In this document: positions 26,769 to 36,132 of the stretch, piece after piece
How the letters are laid out: each line of letters begins with the position of its first letter
Numbering within the stretch: the stretch's first letter is position 1
NCBI RefSeq assembly: GCF_000226955.1
Contig: NZ_AGFU01000016.1
Location: forward strand, 1 to 64,000
Reading direction: 5' to 3'
Source: Sphingomonas elodea ATCC 31461
Lineage (GTDB): Bacteria; Pseudomonadota; Alphaproteobacteria; Sphingomonadales; Sphingomonadaceae
DNA: 64,000 nt
The notes under the pieces: generated by a model
What the model saw: only the letters and a program-made list of their open reading frames with translations
Databases searched by the model: none
Told to the model about the DNA's origin: nothing
Position numbers and translations under genes: made by a program

Positions 26769-27379
26769 GCGATCGCAAGCGCATTCATCTGGTCGACGAC
26801 GAGGAGTCGGTGCGCCGCTCGACCAGCTTCATGCTCCGCACCGCGGGCTATGACGTGGATACCTATCCGTCGGGCGTGGCGTTCCTTGACAAGGTGCAGG
26901 GCGCCAGACCCGGCTGCATCCTGCTCGACGTGCGCATGCCGGAGATGGACGGGATCGAGGTGCAGGCCGAGTTGGCCAAGCGCGGCGTGAAGCTGCCGGT
27001 GATCGTGCTGACCGGGCACGGCGATGTCGGCACCGCGGTGGCGGCGATGAAGGGCGGTGCGATCGACTTCCTCGAAAAGCCGTTCGACCGCGACGCGCTG
27101 ATGGAGGCGCTGGAGCGCGGGTTCGAGCGGATGGAGGAAGGCGAGGTGGCGGTCGCCACCCAGGCCGAGGCGACGCGGCGCATCGCCTCGCTGTCCCCGC
27201 GCGAGCAGGACGTGCTGCGTGGGCTGGTGCGCGGGCATCCGAACAAGACGATTGCCTATGATCTCGGCATTTCGCCGCGCACGGTCGAGGTCCACCGCGC
27301 CAACGCCATGGCCAAGCTGGAGGCGCGCAGTCTGTCCGAGGCGCTGCGCCTCGCCTTCGCGGCCGGGCTCGACGGCTGA
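26765..27379 (+). CDS. fixJ: FixJ-type response regulator
   Basis: 204 residues. Receiver domain (about 1-120) with acidic pocket DDE at 11-13, phospho-acceptor Asp55 in [11 protein letters not shown], the TGHG switch region and KPF; C-terminal LuxR-type HTH ([39 protein letters not shown]). ATGA overlap with fixL shows coupling. In rhizobia FixJ activates fixK and so the micro-oxic genes (for example cbb3 oxidase); no such targets lie in this window, but an FNR/FixK box stands just upstream of fixL. Confidence 0.94.
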   Translation: MSDRKRIHLVDDEESVRRSTSFMLRTAGYDVDTYPSGVAFLDKVQGARPGCILLDVRMPEMDGIEVQAELAKRGVKLPVIVLTGHGDVGTAVAAMKGGAIDFLEKPFDRDALMEALERGFERMEEGEVAVATQAEATRRIASLSPREQDVLRGLVRGHPNKTIAYDLGISPRTVEVHRANAMAKLEARSLSEALRLAFAAGLDG

Positions 27380-27492
27380 CCCCCTGTCCCGCTGCGGCAT
27401 ACGCAAGCGGCTGGCAAGATGCGCCATCCCGTGTATGGTCGGCGGGTTTGCTGGCAGGCATTCCGCCGGCGATGGGGACCTACGACTTCAGA

Positions 27493-28746
27493 ATGACTCA
27501 TTTCCCGATCGGCATTTTCGGGGTGCTGGCGATTTTGGGCATCGCCTTCCTGCTTTCCAGCAATCGCCGGGCGATCCGCCTGCGCATCGTCGTCCCCGCC
27601 TTCCTGCTGCAGGCCGGCATGGCGATCATCGTCCTGCGCACCGCCTGGGGCCAGGTGGCGCTGCACAGCATGGCCAATGGCGTCTCGGCGCTGCTCGGCT
27701 ATGCCAGCGCGGGCACCCAGCTGCTGTTCGGCAACCTCGCCAAGCCCGAGTTGGGCGGGCAGAGCCTCGCCATCGCCGCGCTGCCGGTAATCATCTTCTT
27801 CGCCGCCCTCGTCTCGATCCTCTACCATGTCGGCATCATGCAGCTGGTCGTCCGCTGGATCGGCGGCGCGATCGAGAAGGTGACCGGCGTCAGCAAGGTC
27901 GAATCGCTCTGCGCGGCGGCGAACATCTTCGTCGGCCAGAGCGAGGCGCCGCTGGTGATCCGCCCCTATCTCGCCCGACTCACCCCCTCGCAGGTGTTCG
28001 CGGTGATGAGCGTGGGCATGGCCGGCGTCGCGGGCACGATCCTCGCCGCCTATGCCAGCCTGCTCGGGCCCGCCTCGCTGCCCTATCTGCTCGCCGCGTC
28101 GTTCATGGCGGCGCCGGGCGGGCTGATGATGGCCAAGATCATCATGCCGGACGAGCCCGCCGCCATCGACGCGCCGATGTCCGGCGAGGACGAGGTGATC
28201 CGCGTCGCCGAAGAGGACTTCCAGGAGGAACGCGCCGCCAACATCATCATGGCGGCGGCCAATGGCGCCTCCACCGGCGTGAAGATCGCGGTCGCGGTGG
28301 GCGCGATGGTGCTCGCCTTCGTGGCGCTGGTCGCGCTGGCCAACGGCCTGCTCGGCATCGTCGGCGGCTGGTTCGGCTATCCCGGGCTCAGCTTCCAGGC
28401 GATCATCGGCACGATCTTCGCGCCCGTGATGTACCTGCTCGGCATCTCGTGGCACGAATCGCTGACCGCCGGCGGCCTGTTCGGCACCAAGGTGGTGCTC
28501 AACGAGTTCGTCGGCTTCATCGAGCTGGGCAAGGCGACCGACCTCGCGCCGCGTTCCAAGGCGATCATCACCTTCGCGCTGTGCGGCTTCGCCAATTTCA
28601 GCTCGATCGCGATCCAGATGGCGACCACCGGCAGCCTGGCGCCCAACCAGCGCCCGGTGATCGCACGACTGGGGATAAAGGCGCTGATCGCCGGCAGCCT
28701 CGCCAACCTGATGTCGGCGGCGCTGGCGGGTCTGTTGCTGCCGTAA
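27493..28746 (+). CDS. Concentrative nucleoside transporter (NupC/CNT family)
   Basis: 417 residues with about ten to twelve hydrophobic segments. The CNT signature GGAIEKVTGVSKVESLCAAANIFVGQSEAPLVIRPYL, and later NEFVGFIE and ALCGFANFSSIAIQ, are the substrate-binding motifs. It imports nucleosides with protons or sodium. ATG 27493 is used; an ATG at 27472 is an alternative. A large inverted repeat follows the stop codon. Not obviously linked to FixLJ in function. Confidence 0.92.
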   Translation: MTHFPIGIFGVLAILGIAFLLSSNRRAIRLRIVVPAFLLQAGMAIIVLRTAWGQVALHSMANGVSALLGYASAGTQLLFGNLAKPELGGQSLAIAALPVIIFFAALVSILYHVGIMQLVVRWIGGAIEKVTGVSKVESLCAAANIFVGQSEAPLVIRPYLARLTPSQVFAVMSVGMAGVAGTILAAYASLLGPASLPYLLAASFMAAPGGLMMAKIIMPDEPAAIDAPMSGEDEVIRVAEEDFQEERAANIIMAAANGASTGVKIAVAVGAMVLAFVALVALANGLLGIVGGWFGYPGLSFQAIIGTIFAPVMYLLGISWHESLTAGGLFGTKVVLNEFVGFIELGKATDLAPRSKAIITFALCGFANFSSIAIQMATTGSLAPNQRPVIARLGIKALIAGSLANLMSAALAGLLLP

Positions 28747-28773
28747 ACCGGCAGGGAAGGTCGCCACTGCCTT

Positions 28774-28859
28774 CCTAGTGCTCCTGCGAAAGCAGGAGCC
28801 CAGGGTAGGAGAGCGAGTCGCCCGCGACCCTGGCCCCCTGCTTTCGCAGGGGCACTAGG
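28774..28859. repeat. Large inverted repeat after the nucleoside transporter gene
   Basis: Outer arms CCTAGTG / CACTAGG enclose imperfect hairpins CTCCTGCGAAAGCAGGAG and CCCCTGCTTTCGCAGGGG and inner complementary CCAGGGT / ACCCTGG. Total 86 bases. The CTGCGAAAGCAG core is of the REP/palindromic-element type found between genes in sphingomonads. It lies between convergent or same-strand genes and may act as a terminator. Confidence 0.7.
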
Positions 28860-28880
28860 AACACAGGAGCGGTTCAACGC

Positions 28881-29042
28881 TCAGGCCCCGCCGATCCCCT
28901 CCACAACCTTGCCGGTGCCACCGCAGTCCGGGCACTCCCCCGTCTCGATCCGACCGGACCCGCCACAGATGCGGCACCAGTTCTCGCCGGTTCCCGGCGT
29001 GCCGGGAGCGGCTTCGTCGCCGGGATTGATGGGGTCGGCCAT
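28881..29042 (-). CDS. 53-residue DnaJ-type zinc-ribbon microprotein
   Basis: After an acidic Pro/Gly-rich start (MADPINPGDEAAPGTPG) it has two CxxCxGxG-type knuckles: CRICGGSGRI and CPDCGGTGKV, i.e. four cysteines able to bind one Zn as in the DnaJ cysteine-rich domain. ATG at 29042 has AGGAG upstream. It follows the cupin gene by ten bases on the same strand, so both are likely cotranscribed. Function unknown; small proteins with this motif often assist metal or protein handling. Confidence 0.75.
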   Translation of the reverse strand: MADPINPGDEAAPGTPGTGENWCRICGGSGRIETGECPDCGGTGKVVEGIGGA

Positions 29043-29052
29043 GGTCCTGCTC

Positions 29053-29391
29053 CTATTCGCCCAGATGTACGGCTAGCCAAACGCTCGGCCGGTCGCGGGC
29101 GGTCCATGTCACCCAATGTTTCTGGCCGGCCTGGATCAGCAGATGGTCGCCCGGCCCCAACCGCAGCTCAGCCGAATCCTCGATGCGGAGGCCCGCCGCG
29201 CCTTCGAGCAGCACCACCCACTCGTCCCAATCCTGCACCATCGGCGCATCCTCGGGCGTCGCCTGCCCGTGCGAAACGATCCGCTCGATCCGCACGCCGG
29301 GGCGCGTCAGCAGATCGGTGAAGACCTCGCCGTCGCGGGCATCGGGCAAGCCCGCCAGCAGGTTCGTCGCCTGTCCCGTCCGCTCCACCAC
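29053..29391 (-). CDS. Cupin-domain protein
   Basis: 112 residues from the GTG at 29391 (VVERTGQATNLLAGLPD), with GGGAGG upstream; an ATG at 29439 exists but would overlap the divergent tgt start. A single cupin barrel is shown by RIVSHGQATPEDAPMVQDWDEWVVLLEG (first motif) and LRLGPGDHLLIQAGQKHWV (second motif with His). It is probably a metal-binding sensor or small enzyme; its substrate cannot be told. It is divergent from tgt and cotranscribed with the zinc-ribbon gene. Confidence 0.78.
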   Translation of the reverse strand: MVERTGQATNLLAGLPDARDGEVFTDLLTRPGVRIERIVSHGQATPEDAPMVQDWDEWVVLLEGAAGLRIEDSAELRLGPGDHLLIQAGQKHWVTWTARDRPSVWLAVHLGE

Positions 29392-29431
29392 CTGACCCTC
29401 CCTTGGATTCCGGCCCCAAACGCGCCAATAG

Positions 29432-30568
<1,137 letters not shown>

Positions 30569-30656
30569 CCCCGCGCCACGCGCCGCCCCATTCACCCTAT
30601 GATAACCATATCGTAGGAGTGCAGGGCGGCGCGCCCCGCGCAGGAGGAAGCCCCGG

Positions 30657-31325
30657 ATGCCGCATTACCACCCGTCCGATGCGATCGACGCCTATGAGGC
30701 GGAGAACAGCTTCTACCTGCGTTCGCACCCCTCGCGGATGGCCAAGCTGCTGGCGCATTACGAGCTGTACAAGCAAATCGTGCCCCTGCCGGGCGCCGTC
30801 GTGGAACTGGGCGTGTACAAGGGCGCCTCGTTCATGCGCTTCGCCAGCTTCCGCGACATTCTCGAAAACGCATATAGCCGGCCGCTGATCGGCTTCGACG
30901 CGTTCGGCTCCTTCCCGCGCGAAGGCATCGAGGAGCGGGAGGACCAGCGCTTCATCGACCGGTTCGAGGCGACCGGCGGCCAAGGCATCTCCCGCGCCGA
31001 TCTGGAGGCGCTGCTCGCCGCCAAGGGCTATGCCAACACCACGCTCGTCGAGGGCAATGTCTTCTCCACGCTGCCGGACTTCGTGACCGCACAGCCCGCC
31101 CTGAAGATTGCGCTGCTGCACCTGGACATGGACGTGTACGAGCCAACTGCCTTCGCGCTCGAACAACTGCTGCCGCACATGGCGCGCGGCGGACTGGTGG
31201 TGTTCGACGATTACGGGCTGGTGCAGGGCGCCACCCGCGCCGCCGACGAGGCATGCGCGCGGCTGGGCGTCGGCATGGAGAAATCGCCGGGCTATGTCAT
31301 CCCGGCATTCTTCCGCGCCCCGTGA
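30657..31325 (+). CDS. TylF-type class I SAM-dependent methyltransferase
   Basis: 222 residues. The first motif VVELGVYKGASFMRF is the SAM loop; LLHLDMDVYEPT and GGLVVFDDYGLVQGATRAADE carry the metal-binding acidic residues of the macrocin O-methyltransferase (TylF/MycF) family. Such enzymes methylate sugar hydroxyls. The next gene resembles a glycosyltransferase, so a role in a glycan or saccharide pathway is plausible. ATG at 30657 follows AGGAGGAAGCCCCGG. Confidence 0.85.
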   Translation: MPHYHPSDAIDAYEAENSFYLRSHPSRMAKLLAHYELYKQIVPLPGAVVELGVYKGASFMRFASFRDILENAYSRPLIGFDAFGSFPREGIEEREDQRFIDRFEATGGQGISRADLEALLAAKGYANTTLVEGNVFSTLPDFVTAQPALKIALLHLDMDVYEPTAFALEQLLPHMARGGLVVFDDYGLVQGATRAADEACARLGVGMEKSPGYVIPAFFRAP

Positions 31326-31401
31326 CCGCGCCGGCAAAGGCTAGGCACTAGGCAAAAATTGCCGGGCGCCCACCGGCGGCGGCAGTAGCGGCCTATAAGA
31401 A

Positions 31402-31498
31402 CTAGAGCGTTTTCACCTTGGGCGAAGACGCCCTAGGTTTTCGATTGCCGCATTTTCCGAGTCGTTGACCGTAAACGGTCAACTTGAAAATGCTCTAG
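31402..31498. repeat. Nested inverted-repeat element
   Basis: Outer 14-base arms CTAGAGCGTTTTCA and TGAAAATGCTCTAG (one mismatch) span 97 bases. Inside are two more hairpins: CCTTGGGCG / CGCCCTAGG (31417-31438) and GTTGACCG / CGGTCAAC (31464-31483). The result would fold like a cloverleaf. It stands just upstream of the glycosyltransferase-like gene, and the TTG at 31465 that opens the longer frame lies inside it. Confidence 0.7.
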
Positions 31499-31521
31499 GC
31501 ATATCCCGCAGGAGCCTTGCC

Positions 31522-32736
31522 TTGTCGTCCGTCCCCCACGTCGAGCAGCGCCAGCGGGTGCTCTTCTACCTGCCGATGATCACCAACTGGTGGTTCGTCC
31601 ACATCGTCGAGCCGCTGATCCGCCGCACCGCCGAGCGTCACGAGGTGCATGTGCTCGCCCCCGCCCCCTGGCGCGGCACCGGCCTCGGGCCCGAGGAGCT
31701 CGGCCGTTGCACCGATCTGTCGGAGGTCCACTGGTACATCATGGACGGTGCCGACCATCCGAGCACGCGCACCGCGCCGGAAGATGCCGAAGGCCTGATC
31801 GATTTCGTCCGCAGCCTCGCGCCGGACCTAGTGCTGTGTCGCACCGCCGACCACGAAACGGTCCGTCACTTCCCCGGCACCGTGCGACTGCTGATGGAGG
31901 GCCGCTACGAGCCGTTCGCGCCGCCCCCGCGCTGGCTGCAACTTGCCGAGCGCCCGCACGATCATGGCCTGCTCGCCTCGATCGACGCGAAACACGCCGC
32001 CCGGCTGCGCGCGATGATCACACCGGCCTGGGACCGACTCCAGAAGAGCCTCGCCCCCGCACCCGGCGAGCGCGAGGCGCTGTTCGCCCGGTTCGGCATC
32101 CCCGCCGACCGCCCGGTGCTGCTGCTGCCGCTCGAATGCGAGACCGACGATAATTTCTTCGCCATGCATCGGCTGGTCACCAGGCCCAATTCGTCGCTGG
32201 TGCGCGAACTCTCCGCCCGGATCGGCGATCGCTTCACGCTGGTCGCCTCCAACCATCCGCTCAACGATGCGCATGTCGATGCCGCTTCGCTGATCGAGAC
32301 GGTGAACGCGTGCGACAATGTCGTGCTGCTGCCGCCGCGGATCGGCATGCTGCCGGCGACGCTCGCCATGGCCCGCCATGCCGACGGGATGATGGTAGGC
32401 GATTCGAAGACCTTCGCGCTGGCGGCCTTCTTCGGCGTGCCGATGCAGCGGGAGACGCGCTTCGCGACCGGGGCATGGCTCGCGCCCTATCCGGCCATGG
32501 CGCCCTTCCTTGCCGACATCGCCGCCGGAACCGTCCGCCGCCCGGATCCGGAGCAGGCTCGGCTGTGGTTCGCGCAATATCTGTTGAACGACGCGATCGA
32601 TCCGCTGGATGCGGGGGACGATGTGCTGGCCCATGCCGCCCGCCCCGTCGATCCGGATCGCTGGGAGGCGGCGCTGGCGCGGCTGGAGCAGACGCTGCCC
32701 GAGCTGTTCGCCGCCGAGGCTCAGCCGAGCGGGTAG
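31522..32736 (+). CDS. Probable glycosyltransferase-like protein
   Basis: 404 residues from TTG 31522, chosen because AGGAG lies 7 bases upstream; a TTG at 31465 falls within the inverted repeat and is rejected. Two Rossmann-like halves: VLFYLPMITNWWFVHIVEP at the start, then RPVLLLPLECETDDNF and LVASNHPLNDAHV, then CDNVVLLPPRIGMLPATLAMARHADGMMVGDSKTFALAAFFG, a nucleotide-sugar-binding-like end. This resembles GT-B transferases, but no exact family is claimed. It follows the TylF-type methyltransferase, so the pair may build a modified saccharide. The 3' end overlaps the next gene tail to tail by 16 bases. Confidence 0.62.
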   Translation: MSSVPHVEQRQRVLFYLPMITNWWFVHIVEPLIRRTAERHEVHVLAPAPWRGTGLGPEELGRCTDLSEVHWYIMDGADHPSTRTAPEDAEGLIDFVRSLAPDLVLCRTADHETVRHFPGTVRLLMEGRYEPFAPPPRWLQLAERPHDHGLLASIDAKHAARLRAMITPAWDRLQKSLAPAPGEREALFARFGIPADRPVLLLPLECETDDNFFAMHRLVTRPNSSLVRELSARIGDRFTLVASNHPLNDAHVDAASLIETVNACDNVVLLPPRIGMLPATLAMARHADGMMVGDSKTFALAAFFGVPMQRETRFATGAWLAPYPAMAPFLADIAAGTVRRPDPEQARLWFAQYLLNDAIDPLDAGDDVLAHAARPVDPDRWEAALARLEQTLPELFAAEAQPSG

Positions 32737-33092
32737 AGCGCGCCCGCCACCCAGCGCAGTTCGGCGCGGAGCACGCCCCAGGCGCGCGCGGCCGCGCGGC
32801 TGTCCATCGCCTCGATGCCGATGCCGCGCTTCTCCAGCGCCTTGACGAGAGCAAGCGGCGGCCGCACCAGGGTCGTGCCGGTACCGAGCAGCAGGAACTC
32901 CGGCTGCGGATCGAGCGCGAAGGCCGGCGCCAGGTCCGCCTCGGTCAACTCGGACACGGCGGGCGGCGACCAGCCATCGGCGCGCTGGGGGGTGATGATC
33001 AGCCCATGATAGACATTCTCGTCCACCCGGAAGCCGCCGCCGGAAAATCCGGAGATCAGCGGCCCCTCGGCACTGCGCCGTTCGATCTTCAT
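32721..33092 (-). CDS. Mth938-like (NDUFAF3-type) domain protein
   Basis: 123 residues. ISGFSGGGFRVDENVYHGLIITP and FLLLGTGTTLVRPP are the hallmarks of the Mth938 domain shared with the complex I assembly factor NDUFAF3. In alphaproteobacteria this gene often stands beside secDF, as here, where its ATG (33092) overlaps the end of secF region by only one base of spacing. Its molecular role is not settled. Same strand as secF. Confidence 0.85.
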   Translation of the reverse strand: MKIERRSAEGPLISGFSGGGFRVDENVYHGLIITPQRADGWSPPAVSELTEADLAPAFALDPQPEFLLLGTGTTLVRPPLALVKALEKRGIGIEAMDSRAAARAWGVLRAELRWVAGALYPLG

Positions 33093-33093
33093 C

Positions 33094-34065
33094 TCAAGGA
33101 CGCTCGCGCGGACCCACGCGCTCGGCGTTGCTGGCGATGGAGTCGGCCTTTTCGGGCTTCACACCCGGCTTGAGGCCGAGCGTGATCAGCAGCGAGGACG
33201 AGACATAGATCGACGAATAGGTACCGACCACGATGCCGAGCATCATCGCCGCGGTGAAGCCGCGCAGCACATGCCCGCCGAACACCAGCAGCGAGGCCAG
33301 TGCCAGCAGGATGGTGAGCGACGTCATCACGGTACGCGGCAGCGTCTCGTTGACCGACAGGTCGATCAGCTCGCTCATCCCCATCTTGCGATACTTGCGC
33401 ATGTTCTCGCGGATACGATCGTCGATCACCATCTTGTCGTTGATCGAATAGCCGATGATCGTCAGCACCGCCGCGACGATATTCAGATCGAACACCATGC
33501 CGGTTACCGCGAAGAAGCCGAGCGTCATCAGCACGTCGTGCACGATCGCCACCGCGGTCGAGACGCCGAACTGCCATTCGTACCGGAACCACGAGAAGAT
33601 CGCGATGCCGACGATCGCCAGCACCACGGCGAGCACGCCGTTGCGGATCAGCTCGCCCGAAACCTTGCCCGACACGGTGGAGTAGGTCGAGAAGGTCGCG
33701 CCGGGGAACTTGGCCGCGACCGCGCCCTTCACCCGCTCGACCATCGCGTTGGTAGCACCCGGGTCGTTCGACTTCGGCACCGGCAGGCGAATGGTGACGA
33801 GGTTCTTGCCGCCCATTTCCTGCAGCGTGGTCTCGCCATAGCCGAGCTTGTTCACCGTCTCGCGCAGTTCGTCGAGCGGCGGGGCCGAGGCGAACTTCTC
33901 TTCGATCGACACGCCGCCGATGAAGTCCACGCCGAAGTTGAGGCCGTGCACCGCGACCAGACCGATCGCGGCGACCGTCAGCAGCGCGGTGATCGCGAAC
34001 GCGATGAACCGGATGCGGACGAAGCCGATATTGGTGTTGTCGGGTACGATCTTGAGGAGCCGCAT
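33094..34065 (-). CDS. secF: SecF, protein-export membrane subunit
   Basis: 323 residues. NFGVDFIGGVSIEEKF at the start and GMVFDLNIVAAVLTIIGYSINDKMVIDDRIREN are conserved SecF motifs; six membrane segments are expected (one near the start and five in the C-terminal half). With SecD it uses the proton-motive force to help Sec-translocated proteins leave the channel. It is 12 bases downstream of secD in one operon. Confidence 0.96.
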   Translation of the reverse strand: MRLLKIVPDNTNIGFVRIRFIAFAITALLTVAAIGLVAVHGLNFGVDFIGGVSIEEKFASAPPLDELRETVNKLGYGETTLQEMGGKNLVTIRLPVPKSNDPGATNAMVERVKGAVAAKFPGATFSTYSTVSGKVSGELIRNGVLAVVLAIVGIAIFSWFRYEWQFGVSTAVAIVHDVLMTLGFFAVTGMVFDLNIVAAVLTIIGYSINDKMVIDDRIRENMRKYRKMGMSELIDLSVNETLPRTVMTSLTILLALASLLVFGGHVLRGFTAAMMLGIVVGTYSSIYVSSSLLITLGLKPGVKPEKADSIASNAERVGPRERP

Positions 34066-34077
34066 GTCGGCGCTTCC

Positions 34078-35664
34078 TTAAATGTGGATCTCGCTCGGGC
34101 GCTTGCGGCGCAGCCAGAGCGTGACGAGCATGCGCGTGAACACCACGGCGGTGAAGACGGAGCTGGCGATACCGATCAGCAGCACCACCGCGAAGCCGCG
34201 GATCGGGCCGGAGCCGAGCACCAGCATGATCGCGCCGGCGATCGCGTGGGTAACATTGGCCTCGAAGATGGTGCGGCTGGCTTCCTTGTAGCCGAGTTCC
34301 ACCGCCTGCATCACGCTGCGGCCGCGGCGGCGCTCCTCGCGGATACGCTCGTTGATCAGCACGTTGGCGTCCACCGCGGTACCGATGGTCAGCACGAAGC
34401 CGGCGATGCCCGGCAGGGTCAGGGTTGCGTTGAGCATCCCCATCACCGCCAGGATCACCAGCACGTTCAGGGTCACGGCGATGTTCGCATAGACGCCGAA
34501 GCGGCCATAGGTCAGCACCATGAACACCACGACCGCGACGATCGCGATCACCGACGCGGTGACGCCGGCGCGAATCGAATCGTTGCCGAGTTCGGGGCTG
34601 ACGGTCGATTCCTGCACGACCTTCAGGTTGATCGGCAGCTTGCCCGAGCGCAGCGCGATGGCGAGCTGATTGGCGCCATCGACGGTGAAACCGCCCGAGA
34701 TCGAGGCGCTGCCGCCCAGGATCGGCTCGTTGATGTTCGGCGCGGAGATCACCTTGTTGTCGACGATGATCGCGAAGGGCTTGCCGGTATTCTCCTGCGT
34801 CACGCGGGCGAAGCGCTTGGCGCCCGCGCCGTCCAGCTGCAGCGTCACGTCGGGACGGCCCTGCTGGTCGTAGCTCTGCTTGGCATCGACCAGCATGTCG
34901 CCGGTGATCATCGCGGTGCGGTTGACCACGATCGGCGCGCCATTCTCGTACTGGAGCAGCTGCGAGGTGACGGGGATGTCGCCGCTGGCGATCTGCTGCG
35001 GGGTCACGCTGGTGTCGACCAGCTTGAACTCGAGCTTGGCGGTCTTGCCGAGCAGCGCCTTGAGCTGGCTTGGATCCTGCAGGCCGGGGACCTGCACAAC
35101 GATGCGGTTGCTGCCTTCGCGGATCACGTTCGGCTCGCGGGTGCCGAGCGCGTTGATGCGCTTGTCGACCACTTCGCGCGCGTCGTTCATCGCGGTTTCG
35201 ATCTGCTGCGCCAGGCCCGCCTGGGTCGGCGTCAGCACGAAGCGGGTCGAATCGACGACCGAGATTTCCCAGTCGCGCTGGCCGGTGGTGCCGACGCCGT
35301 TGGTCATCGGCAGCAGCTTCTCGCGCGCCGCGTCCACCTTGCCGGGATCGCGGACCATGAAGCTCAGCTTGCCGCCCTGAATCGAGATGTCACCGATGTC
35401 CACGCGCGGATCGCGCCGCATCGCCAGGCGCACCTGCTCGCGCATCTGCTCGAGCTTGGTCTGCTGCACGTCGCTCGTATCGCCCTCCAGGAGCAGGTAC
35501 GAACCGCCGGCGAGATCGAGGCCGAGGTTGACGGCAGGCTTGGGCACCCAGTGCGGCCAGGTGTTGCGGATGCTCTCCGGCACCAGGCTCGGCACCGCGA
35601 GCAGGACCATCAGGGCAAGGCCGAGGGTGATCGACCAGACCTTCCAGCGCGGAAAATCCAGCAT
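34078..35664 (-). CDS. secD: SecD, protein-export membrane subunit
   Basis: 528 residues. GLDLAGGSYLLLEGDTSD, the large periplasmic P1 domain, and the TM4 motif AGFVLTIGTAVDANVLINERIREERRRG are diagnostic; six membrane helices. Asp in TAVDANVLINERI is the proton-relay residue. Start ATG 35664 shares a base with the yajC stop (TGATG), so translation is coupled. It acts with SecF and YajC at the Sec translocon. Confidence 0.96.
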   Translation of the reverse strand: MLDFPRWKVWSITLGLALMVLLAVPSLVPESIRNTWPHWVPKPAVNLGLDLAGGSYLLLEGDTSDVQQTKLEQMREQVRLAMRRDPRVDIGDISIQGGKLSFMVRDPGKVDAAREKLLPMTNGVGTTGQRDWEISVVDSTRFVLTPTQAGLAQQIETAMNDAREVVDKRINALGTREPNVIREGSNRIVVQVPGLQDPSQLKALLGKTAKLEFKLVDTSVTPQQIASGDIPVTSQLLQYENGAPIVVNRTAMITGDMLVDAKQSYDQQGRPDVTLQLDGAGAKRFARVTQENTGKPFAIIVDNKVISAPNINEPILGGSASISGGFTVDGANQLAIALRSGKLPINLKVVQESTVSPELGNDSIRAGVTASVIAIVAVVVFMVLTYGRFGVYANIAVTLNVLVILAVMGMLNATLTLPGIAGFVLTIGTAVDANVLINERIREERRRGRSVMQAVELGYKEASRTIFEANVTHAIAGAIMLVLGSGPIRGFAVVLLIGIASSVFTAVVFTRMLVTLWLRRKRPSEIHI

Positions 35665-36002
35665 CAGTCGTTCGCAGGCTTGGCGCCGTGCGGGCGCACT
35701 TCGGCGAGCGTCGACTTGATCGCGCGGACCTTCACGTTCGGCGCGAGCTCGATCTCGACCTCGGTCTCGTCGACGCGGCTGACCTTGCCGATCAGGCCGC
35801 CAGCGGTGATCACCGTGTCGTTCTTCTTCACCGCCTTCACGGCGTCCTGCAGGCTCTTCATCCGCTTCTGCTGCGGACGGATCATCAGGAAGTAGAAGAC
35901 GATGAAGATCAGGACGAGCGGTGCAACCGATACGATCCCGGCCAGAGTGCTACCCTGACCAGCCGCGCCCGCGGCCTGTGCATATGCTGGAGTGGCGAAC
36001 AT
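35664..36002 (-). CDS. yajC: YajC, Sec translocase accessory subunit
   Basis: 112 residues. One membrane helix (IVSVAPLVLIFIVFYFLMI) followed by RPQQKRMKSLQDAVKAVKKND and the GGLIGKVSRVDETEVEIELAP domain, as in all YajC proteins. ATG at 36002 (MFATPAYAQ...); the frame remains open to 36047 but without support. First gene of the yajC-secD-secF operon. Confidence 0.95.
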   Translation of the reverse strand: MFATPAYAQAAGAAGQGSTLAGIVSVAPLVLIFIVFYFLMIRPQQKRMKSLQDAVKAVKKNDTVITAGGLIGKVSRVDETEVEIELAPNVKVRAIKSTLAEVRPHGAKPAND

Positions 36003-36132
36003 GGGTTCCCGAAAAGCCTGAAAGGTAGGGACGCGGAATGGTCCCATTCAAGCCGCGGGCGCTACCATGCGCGGCAGGGAGGCGCAACTGTAAGGGCTGC
36101 GGCGAAATTCCCGGGATCGGAAGCGAAAGACC

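Noticed and set aside
31465-31521. Earlier TTG start for the glycosyltransferase-like protein
   Set aside because: It lies inside a hairpin of the inverted-repeat element, without a ribosome site, whereas TTG 31522 has AGGAG at the right distance.
33271-35895. Rightward open frame of about 870 codons across secF and secD
   Set aside because: Asp/His/Arg-rich nonsense product; secD and secF on the other strand are complete and unmistakable.
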